Notes under the pieces: model-generated
Seen by the model: only the letters and a program-made list of their open reading frames with translations
The model's database searches: none
What the model was told of the DNA's origin: nothing
Assembly: GCF_029589495.1 (NCBI RefSeq)
Contig: NZ_JAAIVF010000005.1
Location: 310,001-374,000, forward strand
Direction of reading: 5' to 3'
Origin: Speluncibacter jeojiensis
Lineage (GTDB): Bacteria > Actinomycetota > Actinomycetes > Mycobacteriales > Mycobacteriaceae
Length of the DNA: 64,000 nt
Program-made: the position numbers and the translations under genes
Part shown: positions 8,941 to 17,191 of the stretch, in pieces
Layout: each line of letters begins with the position of its first letter
Numbering within the stretch: the first letter of the stretch is position 1

Positions 8941-9114
8941 CGGCAGCTTTCGTGCCGACAGGGCGAGACCCGGCGGGCCACACTGACAGACAGTTTGCAG
9001 CCGAATGACAGCGCGCTCCCGGTGCCCGTCCCTAGTCTGAACGAATCGGCGCCACCCGGGTTCCGATGAGACGCGGACGGTGGCCGGCCGACCGACGACG
9101 GGAGGTGGCGACCG

Positions 9115-10335
9115 GTGACCGTGACCCGGACCGGACCGTCTCCTCGGCAGTCGGAGACCGTCGAGCCTGCGGCGGTGGCTGCGGCGCAGCGCCGTCGCCG
9201 ACGGCTCACGGCAGTCCGGTGGACCGCCCTCGGGATCTGGCTCGCCGTGGTGGTGTTCCGCACGTGGACAACGGGTTTGGCGTTCAACCGGGAATTGCTG
9301 CTGCTGTACATCTGCACCGGGCTGATCGCCGCGAGCATCGGCCGGCGCCGGGTGCTGCTGGTGGTGCGCGACTGGCTGCCGTTCGCGCTGATCCTCATCG
9401 TCTACGACCTCAGCCGAGGCGCCGCCACGCTCATCGGACGCCCCACGCTGTGGACTGTCCAGCCGGCGGTGGACCGCTGGCTGTTCTTCGGCCACGAGCC
9501 GACGGTGTGGCTGCAGGAACACCTGAAACTACCGCAGCCGCCCTGGTGGGAGGTGATCATCAGCACCGTCTACATGTCGTTCTTCATCCTCCCGTACGTG
9601 GTCGCTGGGGTGCTGTGGCTGCGCAACCGCGCGGACTGGCGCGCGTTCGTCGTCCGGTTCGTGACCCTGTCGTTCGTGTCGCTGATCGTCTACGCGATCG
9701 TCCCGGCGGCCCCGCCCTGGGCGGCGGCGCGCTGCACAGCCGCGCAGGTCGCCGGCGGACCCTCGAACCCGGACTGCATGTCCGCGGCGGCGGGCAGCGC
9801 CCCCGGCGACGGACTGCTCGGGGCGATGCACGCACTGCAACCGGGTGCGCACTCGTATGTGGAGCGGCTCTCGACGCGGGGCTTCGACGTACTGCACCTG
9901 CACGCGGCGAGCGCGTTGCTCGACGAGGGACAGGCCGGCGTCAACCAGGTCGCCGCGATCCCCTCGCTGCACGCGGCGTTGTCGGCGATGGTGGCGGTGT
10001 TCCTGTGGACCCGGGTGCGCCGTCGCTGGCGTCCGCTGCTGGCCGCCTACGCGCTGACCATGGCCTTCACGCTGGTCTATGCGGGCGAGCACTACGTGTT
10101 CGACATCCTGCTCGGGTGGGCGACGGCCGCCATCGTGCTGGTGGTGATCAGCCGACTCGAACGCCGTGCCCTCGACCGCCGGGCGCACCCCCGGTCAGTC
10201 GATGCCCTTCTGGGCGCCGCGCCGGCCCAATCGGACCGCGCGACGCTGGATCATGAAGATCAGATAGCCCAGGCCGCCGATGACGATCCCGGCGTAGCAG
10301 GTCGACAGCAGGGAATCCCAGCGCGACCCGGATAG
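9115..10335 (+). CDS. PAP2-family membrane phosphatase
   Basis: This encodes 406 residues with about six membrane segments and the C-terminal half of the phosphatidic acid phosphatase signature: PSLHAA with H286, and GEHYVFDILLGW with H326 and D330. The N-terminal half of the motif is weak, as in the actinobacterial PAP2/inositolphosphoceramide-synthase-like branch; it probably acts on a lipid phosphate at the membrane. The start GTG at 9115 has GGAGGTGG upstream. The last 46 or so residues (after RRAHPRS) are encoded antisense to the convergent DUF2530 gene and are probably not conserved. Confidence 0.85.
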   Translation: MTVTRTGPSPRQSETVEPAAVAAAQRRRRRLTAVRWTALGIWLAVVVFRTWTTGLAFNRELLLLYICTGLIAASIGRRRVLLVVRDWLPFALILIVYDLSRGAATLIGRPTLWTVQPAVDRWLFFGHEPTVWLQEHLKLPQPPWWEVIISTVYMSFFILPYVVAGVLWLRNRADWRAFVVRFVTLSFVSLIVYAIVPAAPPWAAARCTAAQVAGGPSNPDCMSAAAGSAPGDGLLGAMHALQPGAHSYVERLSTRGFDVLHLHAASALLDEGQAGVNQVAAIPSLHAALSAMVAVFLWTRVRRRWRPLLAAYALTMAFTLVYAGEHYVFDILLGWATAAIVLVVISRLERRALDRRAHPRSVDALLGAAPAQSDRATLDHEDQIAQAADDDPGVAGRQQGIPARPG

Positions 10336-10464
10336 CAGGATCGCCACGGTAGCGACCACCCAGGCGAGCGTTCCGGCGGCGACCACGGGCCGGGGATCGG
10401 TCAGGCGTGCGGGGAGCGGCGGCGCCTGACGGGTGGTCGTGTGATCTGTGCCGTCTTCGCTCAC
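10195..10464 (-). CDS. DUF2530 membrane protein
   Basis: This is an 89-residue protein from a GTG at 10464 (VSEDGTDHTTTRQAPPLPARL). It contains the DUF2530 hallmark DPRPVVAAGTLAWVVATVAILLSG, followed by a second membrane segment TCYAGIVIGGLGYLIFM and a basic QRRAVRLGRRGAQKG tail. It corresponds to Rv0879c. Its 3' half overlaps the 3' end of the PAP2 gene by 141 bp on the opposite strand, and its 5' end faces the purine permease gene across a 42-bp divergent gap. Function unknown. Confidence 0.85.
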   Translation of the reverse strand: MSEDGTDHTTTRQAPPLPARLTDPRPVVAAGTLAWVVATVAILLSGSRWDSLLSTCYAGIVIGGLGYLIFMIQRRAVRLGRRGAQKGID

Positions 10465-10506
10465 GACGAGCAGGTTACCGGGGCCGCGGTCCTTTACGCT
10501 TCCGCT

Positions 10507-11955
10507 ATGTCCTTCCGCACCCGCACGCTCGACGGTTATTTCAAGATCTCCGAGCGTGGCTCCAGTGTGTCGAGGGAAATCCGCGGCGGCGTCATGACGT
10601 TCGTCACGATGGCGTACATCATCGTGCTCAATCCGCTGATCCTGGGCAGTTTCTCGGCCGACGACGCGACCGCCAAGCGGGATGTGCTCGGTCACATCCT
10701 GCCGGTCAGCCAGGTCGCCGCGGTCACCGCGCTCGTCGCCGGAGTGATGAGCCTGCTCTTCGGTGTGATCGCGAACTTCCCGTTCGGCATCGCCGCGGGG
10801 CTGGGCGTGAGCAGTCTGCTGGCGGTGACCATCGCCCCGCAGGTCACCTGGCCCGAGGCGATGGGCCTGGTGATCATCGACGGTCTCGTCATCGTCCTGC
10901 TGGCGGTGTCCGGCGTGCGGACCGCGGTGCTCAACGCCATTCCCGGCGCACTGAAGTCGGCGATCACCGTCGGCATCGGCCTGTTCATCGCGTTCATCGG
11001 CATGGTCGACGCGGGATTCGTGCGGCGCCTGCCGGACTCGGCGCACACGACCATCCCGGTCGGGTTGGGCATCGACGGGTCGATCGCCTCGTGGCCCACC
11101 GCACTGTTCGTGTTCGGGGTGCTGCTGATGGGCGTGCTGGTGGTCAAGAAGGTCCGCGGCGGACTGCTCATCGGCATCGTGGTGACGACGGCACTCGCGA
11201 TGCTGGTGCAGGCGATCACCCATGTCGGTTCTTCGTCGGGCAACCCGAAGGGCTGGAACCTGTCGGTGCCGGGGGTGCCGCACGTGCTCGCGGAACTGCC
11301 CGACCTCTCGCTCGTCGGCGACGTCAGCTTCGGCGCGTTCACCCGCATCGGGGCGCTGTCGGCGAGCCTGCTGGTGTTCACGCTGGTGCTGGCCAACTTC
11401 TTCGACGCGATGGGCACCATGACCGGCCTCGGCAAGGAGGCGGACCTGACCGACGAACAGGGAAACCTGCCGGGCATCGGCAAGGCGCTGATGGTCGAGG
11501 GCACCGGCGCCATCATCGGCGGCGCGTGCTCAGGGTCGTCGAACACCGTCTTCGTGGAGTCGGCGGCCGGTATCGCCGAGGGAGCCCGCACCGGCCTGGC
11601 CAACGTGGTCACCGGGCTGCTGTTCCTCGGCGCGATGTTCCTGACCCCGCTGTATGCGGTGGTGCCGATCGAGGCCGCGGCCCCGGCGCTGGTGGTGGTC
11701 GGTGCGCTGATGATCGGGCAGGTTCGGGACATCGACTTCAGCAGCTTCCAGGTGGCGCTGCCGGCGTTCCTGACGATCGTCGTCATGCCGTTCACGTATT
11801 CGATCGCCAACGGCATCGGCGTCGGGTTCATCGCGTGGGTCGCCACGCACACCGCCGCGGGCCGGGCACGGGATGCGCATCCGCTGATGTGGGCGGTGGC
11901 GCTCGCGTTCGTCGCGTACTTCGCGGTCGGGCCGATCACCGCCGCACTTACCTGA
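10507..11955 (+). CDS. NCS2-family purine permease (AzgA type)
   Basis: This is a 482-residue polytopic transporter. The N-terminus TLDGYFKISERGSSVSREIRGG and the GVMTFVTMAYIIVLNP block are typical of the AzgA (adenine/guanine/hypoxanthine) branch of NCS2; the family motif in TM10 region appears as NFFDAMGTMTGLGKEADL, and GACSGSSNTVFVESAAGIAEGARTGL follows. About 12-14 membrane segments are expected. It likely imports a purine base by proton symport. ATG at 10507. The next gene downstream is a MarR regulator 75 bp away, but nothing in the sequence shows that it controls this gene. Confidence 0.9.
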   Translation: MSFRTRTLDGYFKISERGSSVSREIRGGVMTFVTMAYIIVLNPLILGSFSADDATAKRDVLGHILPVSQVAAVTALVAGVMSLLFGVIANFPFGIAAGLGVSSLLAVTIAPQVTWPEAMGLVIIDGLVIVLLAVSGVRTAVLNAIPGALKSAITVGIGLFIAFIGMVDAGFVRRLPDSAHTTIPVGLGIDGSIASWPTALFVFGVLLMGVLVVKKVRGGLLIGIVVTTALAMLVQAITHVGSSSGNPKGWNLSVPGVPHVLAELPDLSLVGDVSFGAFTRIGALSASLLVFTLVLANFFDAMGTMTGLGKEADLTDEQGNLPGIGKALMVEGTGAIIGGACSGSSNTVFVESAAGIAEGARTGLANVVTGLLFLGAMFLTPLYAVVPIEAAAPALVVVGALMIGQVRDIDFSSFQVALPAFLTIVVMPFTYSIANGIGVGFIAWVATHTAAGRARDAHPLMWAVALAFVAYFAVGPITAALT

Positions 11956-12030
11956 ATCCCGCACTGCCGTGGCACCCGCGCTGGCCTGAAAGCGACTGAG
12001 CGGTCGGCCCGGTACCGTATCGTTTCGTTT

Positions 12031-12462
12031 GTGAATGACGGAGACCGCACCCTGGCCGGCGACCTCTCGCTGGCGGTGGTTCGACTGGCTCGGCACCTTC
12101 GTGGCCGACGTGGCGACGCTCCGGTGTCCCTGACCCAGCTGTCCGCGCTGTCGACCCTGTACCGGGAGGGGCCGATGACGCCCGGCGCGCTCGCCTCGCG
12201 CGAGTGGGTCCAGCCGCCGTCGATGACGCGGGTCATCTCGTCGCTGGCGGAATCGGGTCTGGTCGATCGGGCCCCGCATCCCACCGACGGACGGCAGATC
12301 ATCGTCTCGCTGTCCGAGTCCGGTAACGCGCTCATCGAGGGCGAGGCGAGCGCCCGCGAGGCGTGGCTGTCCGAGCGCCTCGAGACGCTCGACCCCGCAC
12401 AGCGCGACGCGCTGCGTTCGGCCGTCGACGTCATCACCATGCTCGTCAACGAGCACGACTGA
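12031..12462 (+). CDS. MarR-family transcriptional regulator
   Basis: This encodes 143 residues and matches the Rv0880 MarR protein. The winged helix spans residues 30-98: [48 protein letters not shown] and the wing [20 protein letters not shown]- and C-terminal helices provide dimerisation. GTG at 12031; no clear Shine-Dalgarno, and a TACCGT-like -10 lies at about 12012-12017, so the mRNA leader is short. Rv0880-type regulators sense small aromatic molecules in the family; the ligand here is unknown. Followed by an imperfect hairpin. Confidence 0.9.
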   Translation: MNDGDRTLAGDLSLAVVRLARHLRGRRGDAPVSLTQLSALSTLYREGPMTPGALASREWVQPPSMTRVISSLAESGLVDRAPHPTDGRQIIVSLSESGNALIEGEASAREAWLSERLETLDPAQRDALRSAVDVITMLVNEHD

Positions 12463-12476
12463 CGCCCGCCCCCGCC

Positions 12477-12514
12477 CGGATCTCCACCCCCGCCTCCACC
12501 CGAGGGTGGATCCG
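12477..12514 (+). terminator. imperfect hairpin after the MarR gene
   Basis: CGGATCTCCACCC (12477-12489) pairs with GGGTGGATCCG (12504-12514) with two unpaired bases. A tighter alternative, TCCACCC with GGGTGGA, overlaps it. No T-tract follows. A weak terminator candidate. Confidence 0.35.
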
Positions 12515-12577
12515 CCGCGAACCCGGACTTCCTAGCGTTGCAGGTGTTCACGACCGCCGCACCAGGAGCCGAACATC

Positions 12578-13099
12578 ATGGGACCCGCCCAGATCGTCCT
12601 CGCCGTCGCCGCCGTCTGCTATCTCATGTATCGCCGCTACCTCGGCGACGTGCTGCAGGCCAAGCGGCTCCTGATCCTGCCGGTCGTGCTCACGATCATC
12701 GGGCTGAGCAGCCTGGGGGACCTGCGGACACTGTCGGTCGCCGCGCTGGTCCTGATCGCCGTCTCGGTGGCGGTCAGTCTGGTGCTCGGGGTGCTGCGCG
12801 GGTTCACCGTGCAGGTCGGGGACCGCGACGGCGTGGTGTGGATGCGCTACCGCGCGGTGACCCTCGTGCTGTGGGCGGTCAACATCGCCGCGAAGGTCGG
12901 GCTGGGTATGGTCGCGCACGTCGTCGGCGCGGCGGATTCGACCGGCACCGGCGTGATGGTGGCGCTGGGACTGGGCATCCTGGCCGAGTCGCTGGTCGTC
13001 CTGGCCCGCGCGATGAGGATGGAGTCGACGCTGCTCTGGAGCAAGCGGGACCGCCGCACCGGTGCGCCCGTCGCGTTCGGCCCGTCCCTGCCGCGCTGA
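12578..13099 (+). CDS. CcdC/DUF1453-like membrane protein
   Basis: This encodes 173 residues with four hydrophobic segments, starting MGPAQIVLAVAAVCYLMYRRYLGDVLQAKRLLILPV. The pattern of two N-terminal membrane helices, a RGFTVQVGDRDGVVWMRYR loop and two C-terminal helices matches the DUF1453 (CcdC-like) group. It sits on the same strand 78 bp upstream of the histidine kinase gene, with a palindromic repeat between them, so shared transcription with the two-component system is possible but not certain. Function is not known. Confidence 0.7.
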   Translation: MGPAQIVLAVAAVCYLMYRRYLGDVLQAKRLLILPVVLTIIGLSSLGDLRTLSVAALVLIAVSVAVSLVLGVLRGFTVQVGDRDGVVWMRYRAVTLVLWAVNIAAKVGLGMVAHVVGAADSTGTGVMVALGLGILAESLVVLARAMRMESTLLWSKRDRRTGAPVAFGPSLPR

Positions 13100-13121
13100 C
13101 CCGTGACGGAGCCGGGGACCA

Positions 13122-13159
13122 TGCGTGAGTTGCGGGGCCGGGACCACGCAACTCACGCA
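13122..13159. repeat. palindromic repeat family A, copy 1
   Basis: TGCGTGAGTTGCG (13122-13134) is mirrored by CGCAACTCACGCA (13147-13159) around a 12-base loop. The same arms form the longer, perfect palindrome at 16011-16058. It lies between two codirectional genes, so it could act as a partial terminator. Confidence 0.85.
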
Positions 13160-13177
13160 CAGGCGATACTGTCCGAC

Positions 13178-14362
13178 ATGACGTTTCGCGAGCGGTCCGG
13201 TGAACGGGATGCGCCGGCGTTGCTCGCGAGCGACCGGATGCGGGACGGCATGCAGCCGTTCGTGTCGCTCGCGCTGATCATCGGATCGGCCTGGACGGTC
13301 CGGCCACTGGGTCTGCACGGTTTCGGTCTGGTCCAGCTGATCCTGCTGGTGATCAACTCGTTGGTCGTGCTGCAGCGGTCGATACCGGACCGCTTTGTGC
13401 CGGAACGGGTCCGGGCGGGGACGATCTGGATCGGGATGCTCGCCTCCGCAGCCATCCTGGCGACGGCATCGAACAGCATCGCGTCGGCCTTCCCGTTCTT
13501 CCTCGCCGGGCACGCCGGCTACCGCTACCCGCTGCGCCGCGCGGTGACGGTCGGCGCAGCGACGGCGCTGTGCAGCGTGGTAGCCCTGCTGATCGCGGCG
13601 GCCGTCGGACATGACGCGATGGCGTGGCCGTTCGGTCTGCTCACCGGACTTCCGGTGCTGGCGGGGATCGCCCGGCGGCAGCGCACCGAGGCGCTGCGCA
13701 ACGCGCGGATCGCCGTCGAGCAGACGCGGCGGGCTTCAGCCTCCGAGGCGCGCGAGCACGCCCTGGCCGAGCGCGCCCGGATCGCCCGCGACATCCACGA
13801 CGTGCTCGCGCACTCGCTGTCCGGGGTGAACATGCAGCTGCAGCTGGCCGACGCCCTGATCGGACGGGATCGGGTGGTGGAGGGGCGGGTGGCCCTGGGG
13901 CAGGCGCAGTCGATGGTGCGCGAGGGCCTCACCGAGGCGCGTAAGGCCGTCTACGCGCTGCGCGACGAGACGTTGTCGCCCGCAGGGGCGATCGCCGCGA
14001 TGCTCGAGACCGACCCGGCCGCCACGGATTTGGAGCTGACCGGCACCGAGCGCGCCGTCGACACCGCCGTCGCGCAGGCGCTGGTGCGCGCGGTGCAGGA
14101 GTCGCTGACCAACGCCCGCAAGCACGCCCCCGGGGCGACGCTCTCCGTACGGCTCGGTTACGGCGACGCGGAGGTGACGGTCGAGGTGCTCAACGGTCCG
14201 GGCACGCAGGCCCAGCCGGAACTCGGCCGGTCCGGCGGCGGGATGGGGCTGGTCGGGATGCGTGAACGCGTGAACCTGTTGGGCGGCACGATGGAATCCG
14301 GGCCGGTCACGACCGGTCCGTTCGCGGGAGGATGGCGGGTATGGGTGCAGATCCCGGCGTGA
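13178..14362 (+). CDS. sensor histidine kinase (NarL-partner type)
   Basis: This is a 394-residue kinase. Four to six membrane segments occupy residues 20-165 without a clear extracytoplasmic domain. The HisKA_3 dimerisation domain follows a basic linker, with phosphoacceptor H207 in ARIARDIHDVLAHSLSG, then a HATPase_c domain with N-box VQESLTNARKHA and the G-box GGGMGLVGMRERV. I chose the ATG at 13178 rather than upstream GTG/ATG codons because those would translate the palindromic repeat. Its 3' end overlaps the response regulator gene by 22 bases, so the two are co-translated. The stimulus is unknown; the compact membrane sensor resembles envelope-stress kinases. Confidence 0.92.
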   Translation: MTFRERSGERDAPALLASDRMRDGMQPFVSLALIIGSAWTVRPLGLHGFGLVQLILLVINSLVVLQRSIPDRFVPERVRAGTIWIGMLASAAILATASNSIASAFPFFLAGHAGYRYPLRRAVTVGAATALCSVVALLIAAAVGHDAMAWPFGLLTGLPVLAGIARRQRTEALRNARIAVEQTRRASASEAREHALAERARIARDIHDVLAHSLSGVNMQLQLADALIGRDRVVEGRVALGQAQSMVREGLTEARKAVYALRDETLSPAGAIAAMLETDPAATDLELTGTERAVDTAVAQALVRAVQESLTNARKHAPGATLSVRLGYGDAEVTVEVLNGPGTQAQPELGRSGGGMGLVGMRERVNLLGGTMESGPVTTGPFAGGWRVWVQIPA

Positions 14363-15045
14363 AGGATTCGGAACCACGGGACGAGGGCGCCGTGTTGCGG
14401 CTGGTGGTGGCCGACGACCAGGCGGTCATCCGCGAGGCCGTGGCCACCATGCTGGACATGATGGACGACGTCGAGGTCGTGGCCCGTGCTGCGAACGGGG
14501 CGGAGGCGATCGCCGCGGTCGAGCGGGAGCGCCCGGCTGTCGTGCTGATGGACCTGCGGATGCCCCAGGTCGGCGGCATCGAGGCGACCCGGAACATCAC
14601 CGAACGGTTCCCGGACGTCGCGGTGCTGGTGCTCACCACATTCGACGACGAGGACTCGATCGTCGCGGCGCTCGGCGCCGGGGCCCGCGGCTACCTTACC
14701 AAGGACGCCGGCATCGACGACATCGCCCGCGCAGCACGGTCCGCCGCCGCCGGACAGTCCGTCCTCGATCCCGCGGTGCAACTGCGACTGGTCGCCGCGG
14801 CACGCCGCGGGGCGCCCCCGGCCGAACCTGCACGGTCGCCGTCCGGGCCGCCGGTCGACCTGACCGCCCGGGAGGCGGAGGTGCTCGGCCTGATCGCGGA
14901 GGGGTTGAGCAACAAGGACATCGCCGCGCGGCTGTTCATCGGCGAGGCGACCGTCAAGACCCACATCAACAACCTGTTCGCCAAGGCACGACTGCGTGAC
15001 CGCGCACATGCGGTGCACTACGCGTTCACTCACGGCATGGTGTGA
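14341..15045 (+). CDS. NarL/LuxR-family response regulator
   Basis: This is a 234-residue regulator with an N-terminal receiver (phosphoacceptor D71 in VLMDLRMP; acidic pocket ADDQ at 24-27; TTFDDEDS; K in GYLTKDAG) and a C-terminal LuxR helix-turn-helix LTAREAEVLGLIAEGLSNKDIAARLFIGEATVKTH cut here in two blocks, beginning near residue 176. The start is ambiguous: ATG 14332 directly abuts the GGGAGG tract, while ATG 14341 is 9 bases from it, so 14341 is preferred. It is the cognate partner of the kinase it overlaps. Confidence 0.92.
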   Translation: MGADPGVKDSEPRDEGAVLRLVVADDQAVIREAVATMLDMMDDVEVVARAANGAEAIAAVERERPAVVLMDLRMPQVGGIEATRNITERFPDVAVLVLTTFDDEDSIVAALGAGARGYLTKDAGIDDIARAARSAAAGQSVLDPAVQLRLVAAARRGAPPAEPARSPSGPPVDLTAREAEVLGLIAEGLSNKDIAARLFIGEATVKTHINNLFAKARLRDRAHAVHYAFTHGMV

Positions 15046-15097
15046 ATTCGGCTGTGCCGCTTCGGTGTCGGGCGTGGATCGGTGTCGGGCAGAGCCG

Positions 15098-15997
15098 TCA
15101 CAGGTCGAACAGCCGCACCGCGTTGTCGTGGCAGACGCCGCGCACCCAGTCGTCGCCGAGGTCCAGGCGGGTCAGCGCGGTGAGCGCGTCGAGATACCGG
15201 TAGGGGATGTTTGGGTAGTCGCTGCCGAACAGCACCCGGTCCCCGAGGTCGGCGAGCCGTGGCAGGTCGGCGGCCGGGAACGGGTGGTTCTCCTCGGTGA
15301 AGTCGGTGAACGCCATCGTCGTGTCCAGGTGCACGCCGGGATGGTTCTCGGCGAGGTCGAGGAACGCGCTGTACTCGGGCAGCCCCATGTGCGCGACGAT
15401 CAGCCGCAACTCGGTGTAGCGCGACAGCAGCGCCGCGATCGGCTCGGGACCCGTGAAGGTGCCCGGCGCCGGCCCGGAACCGCAGTGGATCACCACCGGC
15501 ACCGCGGCGTCCTCGAGGATCCCCCAGACGTGGCTGAGCAGCGGGTCGTTCGGGTCGTAGTCGCCGACCTGCACGTGCGCCTTGAACACGCGCGCGCCGG
15601 CGTCGATGGCCGCGGTCACATACTCGGCGGCGCCGGGCTCCGGATGGAAGGTCGCGGTGTGCAGGCAGTCCGGGGTTCGCGCCGCGAACTGCGTCGCCCA
15701 CTCGTTGAGCCACTGCGCCATGTCCGGCTTGTGCGGATACACCAGCGAGGTGAACGCCCGCACGCCGAACTCGCGCAACCGGGCGACACGGGCGTCCTCG
15801 TCCATCCGGTACGTGATCGGCCACTCGCGGGCGGTCAGCGGACCCACCGCGTCGAAGTAGGCCCACACCTTGTCCATCACGTTCTTCGGCATGAAGTGCG
15901 TGTGCACGTCGACGAGGCCCGGCAACCCGAGCTGCCGCCAGAACTCGACGACCTCGGCCGCCTCGTGGTCGCCCGCGGTCGTCCCGGATTCGCTCAT
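15098..15997 (-). CDS. amidohydrolase 2 family protein
   Basis: This is a 299-residue TIM-barrel metal hydrolase of the amidohydrolase_2 (ACMSD-like) group. Metal ligands visible are H32 and H34 in DVHTHFMP, a histidine in VVIHCGSG, a histidine in LIVAHMG and the aspartate of FGSDYPN. The family hydrolyses or decarboxylates small carboxylic acids; the substrate cannot be read from the sequence. ATG at 15997. The gene is divergent from the methyltransferase gene, and the 48-bp palindrome of family A lies 13 bp upstream of the start codon, close to where the promoter should be. Confidence 0.88.
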   Translation of the reverse strand: MSESGTTAGDHEAAEVVEFWRQLGLPGLVDVHTHFMPKNVMDKVWAYFDAVGPLTAREWPITYRMDEDARVARLREFGVRAFTSLVYPHKPDMAQWLNEWATQFAARTPDCLHTATFHPEPGAAEYVTAAIDAGARVFKAHVQVGDYDPNDPLLSHVWGILEDAAVPVVIHCGSGPAPGTFTGPEPIAALLSRYTELRLIVAHMGLPEYSAFLDLAENHPGVHLDTTMAFTDFTEENHPFPAADLPRLADLGDRVLFGSDYPNIPYRYLDALTALTRLDLGDDWVRGVCHDNAVRLFDL

Positions 15998-16010
15998 CGG
16001 GCCAACCTAG

Positions 16011-16058
16011 CGCCGTGCGTGAGTTGCGGGGTCCCGACCCCGCAACTCACGCACGGCG
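16011..16058. repeat. palindromic repeat family A, copy 2 (48 bp)
   Basis: A perfect inverted repeat: 23 bases (16011-16033) mirrored by 16036-16058 around a CC centre, containing the TGCGTGAGTTGCG arm shared with copy 1. It sits between divergent genes, not at gene ends, so an ordinary terminator role does not fit well. Confidence 0.92.
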
Positions 16059-16083
16059 TCGCCTTCCTGCAGTGCACGTTTTC

Positions 16084-16089
16084 TACAAT
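16084..16089 (+). promoter_or_regulatory. -10 element for leaderless trmH-type gene
   Basis: TACAAT lies 6 bases before the GTG start at 16096, the spacing expected when transcription starts at the start codon. No convincing -35 element is seen. Confidence 0.6.
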
Positions 16090-16095
16090 GACCAG

Positions 16096-16902
16096 GTGGT
16101 TCACGTTATCGACATCGACGACCCCGCCGACCCGAGGCTGGACGACTACCGGGATCTGAACTCCTCGGACCGTCGTCCCGACCTGCCCGACGGCAAGGGA
16201 CTGGTGATCGCCGAGGGTGTGCTGGTCGTCCAGCGCATGATCGACTCGCGTTTCGACCCGATCAGTCTGCTCGGGGTGGACCGGCGACTGACCGAACTCG
16301 GCGCCGACCTCGACGACCTCGGCGTGCCGTTCTACCGCACCTCGGCCGAGGTGATGGCCGAGGTGGTCGGCTTCCACCTCAACCGCGGGGTGCTGGCCGC
16401 GGCCAAGCGGGCACCGGCGCTCGCGCTCGACGAGGTGCTCGACGGCGCCCGCACGGTCGCGGTGCTCGAGGGTGTGAACGACCACGAGAACATCGGCTCG
16501 ATGTTCCGCAACGCCGCCGGCCTCGGCGTCGAGGCGGTGTTGTTCGGCGACCGCTGCGCCGATCCGCTCTACCGGCGCGCGGTGCGGGTGTCGATGGGCC
16601 ACGTGCTGCGGGTGCCGTTCGCGCGGGCGGCGAACTGGCCGCACGACCTCGAAGCGCTGCGGGAGAAGGGCTTCCAGACCATCTCGCTCACGCCCCATCC
16701 GGAGGCGGTCCCACTCGCCGAGGCGATGACGGGCGAGAAGGTCGCGATCCTGCTCGGCGCAGAGGGACCAGGGCTGCAGGAGCGCACCATGCGCGGAACC
16801 GATGTGCGCGCCCGCATTCCGATGGCGCCGGGGACCGACTCGCTCAACGTCGCGACCGCCGCCGCGATGGCCTTCTACGAACGGGTGCGCAATGGATGTT
16901 GA
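16096..16902 (+). CDS. TrmH/SpoU-type RNA 2'-O-methyltransferase
   Basis: This is a 268-residue SPOUT-class methyltransferase, Rv0881 type. The N-terminal substrate-binding part (VIAEGVLVVQRMID) is followed by SPOUT motif 1 (VNDHENIGSMFRNAAGLG), motif 2 (VAILLGAEGPGL) and motif 3 (DSLNVATAAAMAFYE), which form the trefoil knot that binds S-adenosylmethionine. It probably methylates a ribose in rRNA or tRNA; the position is not known. The GTG at 16096 is preferred over an upstream start inside the palindrome because it follows a TACAAT -10 box at leaderless spacing. It overlaps the next gene by 11 bases. Confidence 0.9.
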   Translation: MVHVIDIDDPADPRLDDYRDLNSSDRRPDLPDGKGLVIAEGVLVVQRMIDSRFDPISLLGVDRRLTELGADLDDLGVPFYRTSAEVMAEVVGFHLNRGVLAAAKRAPALALDEVLDGARTVAVLEGVNDHENIGSMFRNAAGLGVEAVLFGDRCADPLYRRAVRVSMGHVLRVPFARAANWPHDLEALREKGFQTISLTPHPEAVPLAEAMTGEKVAILLGAEGPGLQERTMRGTDVRARIPMAPGTDSLNVATAAAMAFYERVRNGC

Positions 16903-17173
16903 CCGGACCGACTCGGTGACCGCAGCGGCCGGGCTGACCGTGGCGGTGGCCGTGACCATCTGGACCGCACTGGCCGTGGTGTCGCTGAGCATGGCACTCG
17001 CGGGGGTCAACCCGTGGCTGGCCTCGGTGACCAACGTGCTGGTCGCGGTGGGTGCGGCCCCGGCCCTGTGGCATCGCCGGCGCGAGCCGGTGTGGCGCTG
17101 GTGTGTGTGCGGACTGGCCACCGGAGTGGTGGCGGGCTGGGTCTGGCTACTGGCGAGCGCGCTGTGGGGTTAG
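16892..17173 (+). CDS. DUF2537 membrane protein
   Basis: This is a 93-residue protein from an ATG at 16892, overlapping the methyltransferase gene by 11 bases. Three hydrophobic segments are visible (about residues 11-36, 42-58 and 69-92), with a WHRRREPVWRWCVCGL basic loop between the second and third. It matches DUF2537 (Rv0882 type) by position and layout. Function unknown; the overlap suggests coupled translation with the methyltransferase, but the two products need not interact. Confidence 0.82.
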   Translation: MDVDRTDSVTAAAGLTVAVAVTIWTALAVVSLSMALAGVNPWLASVTNVLVAVGAAPALWHRRREPVWRWCVCGLATGVVAGWVWLLASALWG

Positions 17174-17177
17174 GCGC

Positions 17178-17183
17178 TACCCT
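17178..17183 (+). promoter_or_regulatory. -10 element for leaderless acyl-CoA dehydrogenase gene
   Basis: TACCCT ends 8 bases before the ATG at 17192, and no Shine-Dalgarno sequence precedes that ATG. A leaderless transcript is likely. Confidence 0.5.
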
Positions 17184-17191
17184 GCTCAGTT

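Noticed and set aside
13103-13177. Earlier starts for the histidine kinase
   Set aside because: They would translate the family A palindrome; ATG 13178 starts just before the first membrane segment.
16015-16095. Earlier GTG for the TrmH-type gene
   Set aside because: It lies inside the 48-bp palindrome; GTG 16096 has a -10 element at leaderless spacing and starts the conserved domain.
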